Shown: positions 58,455 to 64,000 of the stretch, one piece after another
Layout of the letters: every line of letters starts with the position of its first letter
How positions within the stretch are numbered: the stretch's first letter is position 1
Assembly: GCF_963678225.1 (NCBI RefSeq)
Contig: NZ_OY782763.1
Location: 992,001-1,056,000 of the forward strand
Origin: an uncultured Cohaesibacter sp.
Lineage (GTDB): Bacteria; Pseudomonadota; Alphaproteobacteria; Rhizobiales; Cohaesibacteraceae
Length of the DNA: 64,000 nt
Direction: 5' to 3'
Notes under the pieces: model-generated
Seen by the model: the letters and a program-made list of their open reading frames with translations, nothing else
Told to the model about the DNA's origin: nothing
The model's database searches: none
Program-made: the position numbers and the translations under genes

Positions 58455-59156
58455 CTACTGACACACACGCCAGGTTCCAGCCTTGCCATGCAGGCCATGA
58501 TCAAGATGGATATGATTCTGGTGATACTTGTCACCACCCGGTCCGATAACGGTTGTGAAATAGCGGCAGGCCTGCCGGTTGATGCCACGCAGGAACTTAC
58601 CCTTCCGGTTCCGTTTGGCCCAATCGTCCTCCACGGTCAACACCGTCCCATCCTCAAGAGTAAACGCACTGATATCAATTGCATTTGCCCGTCCATGCTC
58701 GGAGAGTTTGGCCCCGCGCTTGTTGTTGCGCGGACGGCAGGAATAAGATGCAGCCACACTGATTTCAACAACCGGCTGGCCCAAGGTGTCACGTGCCATC
58801 GGCTGAACGACCTCTGAGAAATAGCGATAAAGCTGCGACGTCATCACACAATTGGTCGTCGCATCCCTGTTGAACGCAACAGGATAGCGCCCGCCCAAGG
58901 CCGAGACAGCAAAGGGAGCCTTACTGCCACATCCCCATTTTCCATAGATCGCAGGCAGGGCTTTTGCATCCACATAGCCTTTTTCAACAATTGGACAATT
59001 TTGAGCAGAAATAGATTTGCCTGGCCAGATGGCCTCGCTCTGCAAGTCCGATTGCGGAATCTCTTCAAGGTCTTGAAAACCGCCACAACTGGTCAGGGTT
59101 GCAGGAGCTACCAACAATGCAAGAAGGGAGCGTTTCGTGATCGTGAGCTTCATCAT
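58455..59156 (-). CDS. Extensin-like family lipoprotein
   Basis: A 233-residue protein of the bacterial extensin-like family. I start it at the ATG at 59156 with GGGA upstream; the longer frame to 59243 overlaps the amidase gene. The N-terminus is a lipoprotein signal with lipobox LTSC (lipidated C24). The C-terminal domain has LSEHGRANAIDI and HIHLDHG, resembling the zinc-ligand motifs of M15-type D,D-peptidases, so it may cut peptidoglycan. Conserved cysteines in the mature part fit a periplasmic or outer-membrane place. Confidence 0.85.
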   Translation of the reverse strand: MMKLTITKRSLLALLVAPATLTSCGGFQDLEEIPQSDLQSEAIWPGKSISAQNCPIVEKGYVDAKALPAIYGKWGCGSKAPFAVSALGGRYPVAFNRDATTNCVMTSQLYRYFSEVVQPMARDTLGQPVVEISVAASYSCRPRNNKRGAKLSEHGRANAIDISAFTLEDGTVLTVEDDWAKRNRKGKFLRGINRQACRYFTTVIGPGGDKYHQNHIHLDHGLHGKAGTWRVCQ

Positions 59157-59230
59157 ATTTTGATTCCCGCTTGCAGCCACATTCAATTCAGCGCATCCTG
59201 AAGAGAAAAGGTTAACATAAAGGCAGCGTA

Positions 59231-60529
59231 ATGGTTCAAGCATCGCAAGTGAAAGATCTCGTCGCCCCGGTCAGCCTTCTCGATACGCTAAAGGCAATCG
59301 ACGCAGGAACCCTCACCCCTGCACGCTCTATCGAAGCCTGTCTTCAGCGTCTCGCCCTCATCGAACAACAGATCCACGCCTTCGTTTCCATCAATGGTCA
59401 CGCCGTAAACGAAGCAGAACAGGCAAAAGGCCCCCTGGCTGGAATCGCGCTTGCCGTCAAGGACATTTTCGAAACCCGTACATTGGCGACAGAATATAAC
59501 TCGCCCATCTACCGGAGCCACGAACCCGTGCGCGACGCGGCCCTTGTTGCCATGGCAAGAAAAGCAGGCAGCACTGTGATCGGAAAGTCCGTCACGACAG
59601 AATTTGCCTTCCTCGACCCCGGCCAGACCCGCAACCCGCACAATCCTGATCATACCCCTGGTGGTTCGTCATCCGGCTCTGCGGCTGCCGTGGCCTCTGG
59701 CATGGCCCATCTGGCCTTTGGAACACAAACGGGTGGCTCCATCATTCGGCCTGCGGCCTATTGCGGTGTTACCGGCTACAAGCCAAGCTACAGCCTCATG
59801 CCAAAAGTCGGCATCAAGGATTTTTCCTGGACATTGGATACGGCCGGGCTCTTTGCCGCCAGAGTTGCCGATTGTGCATTTGCCGCCTCGGCCATAACCG
59901 GTCGCAATCTTCAGGTAGATCCGGATGCCAACTTCAAGCAGCCAACGCTGGGCATCATTCGCTGCCGCACATGGCAAGAAGCAGATGCCGACTATGTCGC
60001 CCGCTTCGACATGATGGTCGAAAGCCTCAAGCGCTTCGGAACGCCCGTTGTCGAGCTGGAACCAAGCGAGCATTTCCTCAGCGCTTTCAAAGCGCACCAG
60101 ATCATTCAGGATTACGAGGCCTCACAGGCGCTGGCATGGGAGTACGCCAACCATGCCGACCAGCTAAGTCCACTACTGAGGCAGACCCTTGATTTTGCCC
60201 AGACCATCACACCATCGGATTATGATGAAGCCCTGATTTGTGCCCGCACGGCGAGAAGAGAACTCAGAGAACAATTCGAAGACGTGGATGCATTGCTCAG
60301 TCTTTCCGCACCCGGCCCTGCTCCACAAGGTCTTGCCTCCACCGGCTCCCCCATATTCAACCGAATCTGGACCTTGCTCCATACCCCCAGCATCAATGTC
60401 ACCGGGCTTGAGACAGAAGACCACCTGCCACTTGGGGTTCAGGTAATCGGGCCGGAAGGAGCAGACCAGTCCACGCTCCAGATCGCCCATTGGCTCGAAG
60501 GCGCCATCCTGCGCCATTTAAAGGGCTGA
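59231..60529 (+). CDS. Amidase-signature enzyme
   Basis: Hydrolyses an amide bond; the substrate is unknown. The 432-residue protein has the Ser-Ser-Lys triad: K77 (AVKDIF), S146 (PGGSSSGS) and nucleophile S170 (TGGSIIRPA). AAAGG lies 8 bases before the ATG. It resembles GatA in fold, but there is no gatB or gatC nearby and the length is short for GatA, so a catabolic amidase is more likely. It is divergent from the extensin-like gene, 74 bases apart. Confidence 0.9.
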   Translation: MVQASQVKDLVAPVSLLDTLKAIDAGTLTPARSIEACLQRLALIEQQIHAFVSINGHAVNEAEQAKGPLAGIALAVKDIFETRTLATEYNSPIYRSHEPVRDAALVAMARKAGSTVIGKSVTTEFAFLDPGQTRNPHNPDHTPGGSSSGSAAAVASGMAHLAFGTQTGGSIIRPAAYCGVTGYKPSYSLMPKVGIKDFSWTLDTAGLFAARVADCAFAASAITGRNLQVDPDANFKQPTLGIIRCRTWQEADADYVARFDMMVESLKRFGTPVVELEPSEHFLSAFKAHQIIQDYEASQALAWEYANHADQLSPLLRQTLDFAQTITPSDYDEALICARTARRELREQFEDVDALLSLSAPGPAPQGLASTGSPIFNRIWTLLHTPSINVTGLETEDHLPLGVQVIGPEGADQSTLQIAHWLEGAILRHLKG

Positions 60530-60902
60530 GGCGAAACGGCCAAAACTCTATGCCGCGTATCACCCGCTAGAAACGGACCGGAGCCGAATTAGGCTCTCCG
60601 ATGCGCATGCAATTTAGGCAATTCGAAGAACAAGAAATAGGCACATGGCCATTCTCTAAGCAGCACAACGAGGGGTAATTTTTACGATTTTACGCATGCT
60701 GCAGCGCAATATCTGTTATCTTTCCCCTGTTTTTCTGTCACATGATTGTCGCACTTGAACCCAAAGTGTCTCAATGACTTATTCATAATTTAGTAACAAA
60801 GTTACCCCCCTTCTCTGCGCTGCACCAACTTTTTCATTTCGCGAATTTTGAAAGTTGCCGTAGACTTCAGCTCATGAAGGAAAGGCTAGGAGGAGAGACT
60901 AT
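60530..60902. other. Intergenic region upstream of a 25-codon gene
   Basis: 373 bases. A short hairpin GAGCC/GGCTC (60581-60596) follows the amidase gene but has no T-run. TTGAAC (60755-60760) is a possible -35 for the small gene with a weak -10 (CTTATT, 60778-60783), and an inverted repeat GTAAC-AAA-GTTAC lies at 60793-60805. The gap otherwise shows nothing. Confidence 0.4.
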
Positions 60903-60980
60903 ATGGTCAAATCTATGAACATTGTATTTGTTTGTGCGGCCTTTGTATTCATCGCTGCTATTGTCGTTGGTATTATTTGA
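60903..60980 (+). CDS. 25-residue hydrophobic peptide
   Basis: ATG at 60903 is preceded by a strong Shine-Dalgarno (AGGAGGAGAG, about 6-7 bases). The product, starting MVKSMNIVFVCAAF, has two lysines... one of which is K3, followed by a single hydrophobic helix (about 6-25) ending at the stop. It fits a single-span membrane microprotein. A perfect 16-bp terminator lies 86 bases downstream. I recognise no family; its existence rests on the ribosome binding site, hydrophobicity and terminator. Confidence 0.55.
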   Translation: MVKSMNIVFVCAAFVFIAAIVVGII

Positions 60981-61065
60981 GGAGGAGGCAACGACGATTG
61001 CGCTAGGCAGTGAGGCTGTCTTGCTCATACCCTTGAAAAGACGCAACTTTATTCGCCAGCACGCG

Positions 61066-61105
61066 AGTAAAAAAGCCGGGCAATGCCCGGCTTTTTTACT
61101 TTGTG
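61066..61105. terminator. Strong bidirectional terminator
   Basis: A 16-bp perfect stem (61066-61081 with 61085-61100, core AAAAGCCGGGC/GCCCGGCTTTT) with an AAT loop. It can end the small peptide transcript on the plus strand and metH (stop at 61175) on the minus strand. Confidence 0.9.
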
Positions 61106-61174
61106 AATACTTGGCGAAAAATCTGCTTTCCGATCTGAAGCCTGCCTTTGCAATTGAGGGCAAGCCTCCTGCCA

Positions 61175-64000
61175 TCAGGCCCTGTAGTTCAGGATAGGGG
61201 CCAGCCATTTTTCGGCTTCTTCCAAGCTCCATCCCTTGCGCTCTGCATAATCGGCAACCTGATCCTTTTCGATCTTGCCAACGCCGAAATAATAGCTTTC
61301 CGGATGCGCAATATAGATCCCCGAAACAGCTGAGCCGGGCATCATGGCGCAGCTTTCAGTCAGTTTGATCCCTGTCTGGGCTTCCGCATCAAGCAGGCTG
61401 AAGAGCGTCCGCTTTTCTGTGTGATCCGGCTGGGCGGGGTAGCCCGGCGCAGGTCGGATACCGTCATACCGTTCTTCGATGATCTCCTCATTGCTAAGCT
61501 TTTCATCACTTGCATAGCCCCAGAATTCCTGACGCACCTTGGCATGCATCGCTTCAGCAAAGGCTTCAGCCAGACGATCCGCCAGAGCCTGCAGCAGGAT
61601 CTTGGAATAATCGTCGCCCGCCGCGTCAAACGCCTTGGCATACTCTTCCTCACCAAAGCCCGACGATACGGCAAAGCCACCGATATAATCTGCAATGCCG
61701 CTATCGGCCGGAGCGACAAAATCACCCATAGCAACACGGGCACGCGCCGTCCGTCCAGCCATTTGCTGACGCAATCCAAAGAAGCGAGCCGCTTCCTGCA
61801 CCCGGTTATCATCTGTATAGACAACGATATCGTCGCCCACGCTATTGGCAGGCCACAACCCGATCACAGCACGCGCTGTCAACCATTTTTCCTCAACGAT
61901 CTTCTTGAGCATGGCCTGCGCGTCATTAAACAGGCTTGTCGCAGCCTCGCCATAGACTTCATCTTCGAGAATGGCCGGATAGCGTCCTTTCATCTCCCAA
62001 GTGGAGAAGAAAGGTGTCCAGTCGATATAGGGTACCAGATCAGCCAGATCATAGCTTTCGAAGCATTTCGTGCCAATGAAGTTTGGCTTGGTCGGCTTGT
62101 AGGTGTTCCAGTCGATCTTGAAGGCATTCTCACGCGCCTTGTCAATCGTTAGCCGGTTCTTCTTGTCCTGTGCGGCCTCATGTTTGCTGCGCACCTGAAT
62201 ATAGGTGTTCTTGATATCGGCCACATATTCCGATTTTTCCCGAGACAGGAGCCGCGTAGCCACACCAACCGCGCGGCTCGCATCGGTGACATAAATCGCC
62301 TGACCATTGTCATAGTTGGGGTCGATCTTCACCGCCGTATGCACCTGCGAGGTGGTTGCGCCACCGATCAGCAACGGCTGATCAAAGCCCTCGCGCTGCA
62401 ACTCCGCCGCCACATGGCACATTTCGTCAAGCGAAGGCGTGATCAGACCGGAAAGACCGATGATATCGACCTTCTCGCGACGGGCCGCTTCCAGAATGTC
62501 ATTGGCCGGAACCATGACCCCCAGATCAACCACCTCATAGCCGTTACACTGCAGCACAACGCCCACAATATTCTTGCCGATGTCATGCACGTCGCCCTTA
62601 ACGGTCGCCATCAGCACCTTACCAGCGCTCTGGTGATCGCCATCCTGTTCTTCTTCCATGAAAGGCATCAGATAGGCGACGGCCTTCTTCATCACACGTG
62701 CCGACTTGACCACCTGCGGCAGGAACATCTTGCCATCGCCGAACAGATCGCCAACAACATTCATGCCGTCCATGAGCGGCCCCTCGATCACATCAAGCGT
62801 GCGGGTCGCCTTTTGGCGAGCTTCCTCAACATCTTCCTCGACATAATCATTGATGCCCTTGACCAGCGCATGCTCAAGGCGCTTTTCCACCGGCAGCTCA
62901 CGCCAGGCCAGATCGGCCACCTTGTGTTCGCCCTTCTGGTTCAGATAGCGCTCGGCGATCTCCAGAAGACGATCCGTCGCATCATTGCGACGGTTCATGA
63001 CGACATCTTCAATGCGCTCCAGCAGTTCCTTGTCGATCTGATCATAGACCATAAGCTGACCGGCATTGACGATGGACATATCAAGTCCGACCTTGATGGC
63101 ATGATACAGGAACACCGAATGCATCGCTTCACGGACAAGGTTGTTGCCACGGAAGGAGAAAGACAGGTTCGACAAGCCGCCTGAAACATGGGCATGGGGC
63201 AGATTCTCACGAATCCACTTGGTCGCATTGATGAAATCAACGCCATAATTATTATGCTCTTCGATACCGGTAGCAACGGCAAAGACGTTCGGGTCAAAGA
63301 TGATGTCTTCAGGTGGGAAGCCGACCTCATTGACCAGAATGTCGTAGCTCTTCTTGCAGATGTTGATCTTGCGCTCGTAGCTATCCGCCTGCCCGTCTTC
63401 ATCAAACGCCATGACAACCACAGCAGCGCCATAGCGCAGAATGGTCTGGGCATGTTCAACAAAGGCCTCTTTACCTTCCTTCATGGAGATCGAGTTGACG
63501 ACAGACTTGCCCTGTAGACATTTGAGCCCAGCTTCGATCACGCTCCATTTGGAACTGTCCACCATCACAGGCACGCGGGAGATATCCGGCTCGGACACAA
63601 TGAGATTGAGGAAGGTCACCATTGCTTCTTCTGAATCAAGCAATCCCTCATCCATATTCACATCGATGATCTGCGCCCCGTTTTCCACCTGCTGGCGCGC
63701 AACATCGAGAGCCGTTTCGAAATCGCCTTCCTTGATCAAACGCTTGAACTTGGCCGAGCCGGTCACGTTGGTGCGCTCACCAATATTGACGAAATTGGTC
63801 TCAGGCGTCAGCGTGAAAGGTTCAAGACCGGACAGACGCATATAAGGTGTGATTGTTGGTATGGCACGGGTGTCATATTTCTTCACTGTCTCGGCGATGG
63901 CGCGAATATGATCCGGCGTGGTGCCACAGCAACCACCGACAATATTGATCAGACCATCACGGGCAAAACCGTCAATGATGCTGGCCATATGTTCCGGGCT
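61175..64000 (-). CDS. metH: Cobalamin-dependent methionine synthase (5' partial)
   Basis: Transfers a methyl group from methyl-tetrahydrofolate to homocysteine through cobalamin. The frame is open through the window edge; about 941 codons are present, out of roughly 1250 in the family, so the start and most of the homocysteine domain are missing. The visible order is the GGCCGTTP zinc-ligand motif of the homocysteine domain, the pterin-binding domain ([11 protein letters not shown]), the cobalamin cap and Rossmann domains with [14 protein letters not shown] (His lower ligand), and the C-terminal AdoMet activation domain ([12 protein letters not shown]). Confidence 0.97.
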   Translation of the reverse strand, partial: SPEHMASIIDGFARDGLINIVGGCCGTTPDHIRAIAETVKKYDTRAIPTITPYMRLSGLEPFTLTPETNFVNIGERTNVTGSAKFKRLIKEGDFETALDVARQQVENGAQIIDVNMDEGLLDSEEAMVTFLNLIVSEPDISRVPVMVDSSKWSVIEAGLKCLQGKSVVNSISMKEGKEAFVEHAQTILRYGAAVVVMAFDEDGQADSYERKINICKKSYDILVNEVGFPPEDIIFDPNVFAVATGIEEHNNYGVDFINATKWIRENLPHAHVSGGLSNLSFSFRGNNLVREAMHSVFLYHAIKVGLDMSIVNAGQLMVYDQIDKELLERIEDVVMNRRNDATDRLLEIAERYLNQKGEHKVADLAWRELPVEKRLEHALVKGINDYVEEDVEEARQKATRTLDVIEGPLMDGMNVVGDLFGDGKMFLPQVVKSARVMKKAVAYLMPFMEEEQDGDHQSAGKVLMATVKGDVHDIGKNIVGVVLQCNGYEVVDLGVMVPANDILEAARREKVDIIGLSGLITPSLDEMCHVAAELQREGFDQPLLIGGATTSQVHTAVKIDPNYDNGQAIYVTDASRAVGVATRLLSREKSEYVADIKNTYIQVRSKHEAAQDKKNRLTIDKARENAFKIDWNTYKPTKPNFIGTKCFESYDLADLVPYIDWTPFFSTWEMKGRYPAILEDEVYGEAATSLFNDAQAMLKKIVEEKWLTARAVIGLWPANSVGDDIVVYTDDNRVQEAARFFGLRQQMAGRTARARVAMGDFVAPADSGIADYIGGFAVSSGFGEEEYAKAFDAAGDDYSKILLQALADRLAEAFAEAMHAKVRQEFWGYASDEKLSNEEIIEERYDGIRPAPGYPAQPDHTEKRTLFSLLDAEAQTGIKLTESCAMMPGSAVSGIYIAHPESYYFGVGKIEKDQVADYAERKGWSLEEAEKWLAPILNYRA

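Noticed and set aside
62180-63184. Plus-strand open frame of 334 codons
   Set aside because: Antisense to metH, whose domains are unambiguous; no recognisable product.

Overview
The window reads as a chromosomal backbone segment of an alphaproteobacterium, most likely of the Rhizobiales (Hyphomicrobiales). The evidence is a circularly permuted two-piece tmRNA gene, an alpha-type SspB, DUF4169 and ribbon-helix-helix neighbours of SspB, a long AsmA-like protein ending in a coiled coil, the order thyA-folA-hflK-hflC-DUF2065-degP, and an uninterrupted dcw (division and cell wall) cluster. I see no mobile element, CRISPR array, prophage or tRNA gene. Species cannot be assigned from sequence alone.

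Layout. 1-7.4 kb: the 3' part of serB, then a minus-strand block for nucleotide synthesis and membrane protein quality control (thyA, folA, hflK, hflC, DUF2065, a small secreted orphan, a Do-type protease). 7.5-9.1 kb: plus-strand tmRNA gene followed by sspB, DUF4169 and an RHH protein; tmRNA tags stalled proteins and SspB delivers them to ClpXP. 9.1-15 kb: a 1369-residue AsmA-like protein that seems to start at CTG, and an FAD-linked D-lactate/glycolate-type dehydrogenase. 15.5-18.7 kb: two dissimilar ClC proteins. 19-25.2 kb: UvrD/PcrA helicase, PrmA, two tiny paralogous genes under 45 codons, and an aminopeptidase P.

25.3-51.4 kb is one long minus-strand series. In transcription order it is mraZ, rsmH, ftsL, ftsI, murE, murF, mraY, murD, ftsW, murG, murC, murB, ddl, ftsQ, ftsA, ftsZ, lpxC, bamD, recN, ligA. 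Many junctions overlap by 1-13 bases, which suggests translational coupling. Upstream of mraZ lie five TGG repeats at an exact 10-base period over a promoter-like sequence, the pattern expected for MraZ autoregulation. ftsZ has its own promoter-like sequence with a direct repeat just upstream.

51.8-64 kb: rnpB (RNase P RNA), a MocR-type regulator divergent from a flavin-binding PNPOx-like gene with a near-symmetric four-half-site operator between them, a MATE transporter coupled to a small glyoxalase-related protein, an AmpD-like amidase with a peptidoglycan-binding domain, a TerB-J-domain protein, an extensin-like lipoprotein, an amidase-signature enzyme, a 25-residue membrane peptide, and the C-terminal three quarters of cobalamin-dependent methionine synthase (metH), cut by the window end.

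Most of the window is conserved housekeeping sequence. The items most worth a second look are the MocR operator, the MraZ box array, the tmRNA-SspB-DUF4169 neighbourhood, the non-standard AsmA start, and the very small genes. Start codons given here were chosen from visible Shine-Dalgarno sequences and family lengths and often differ from the longest open frame.
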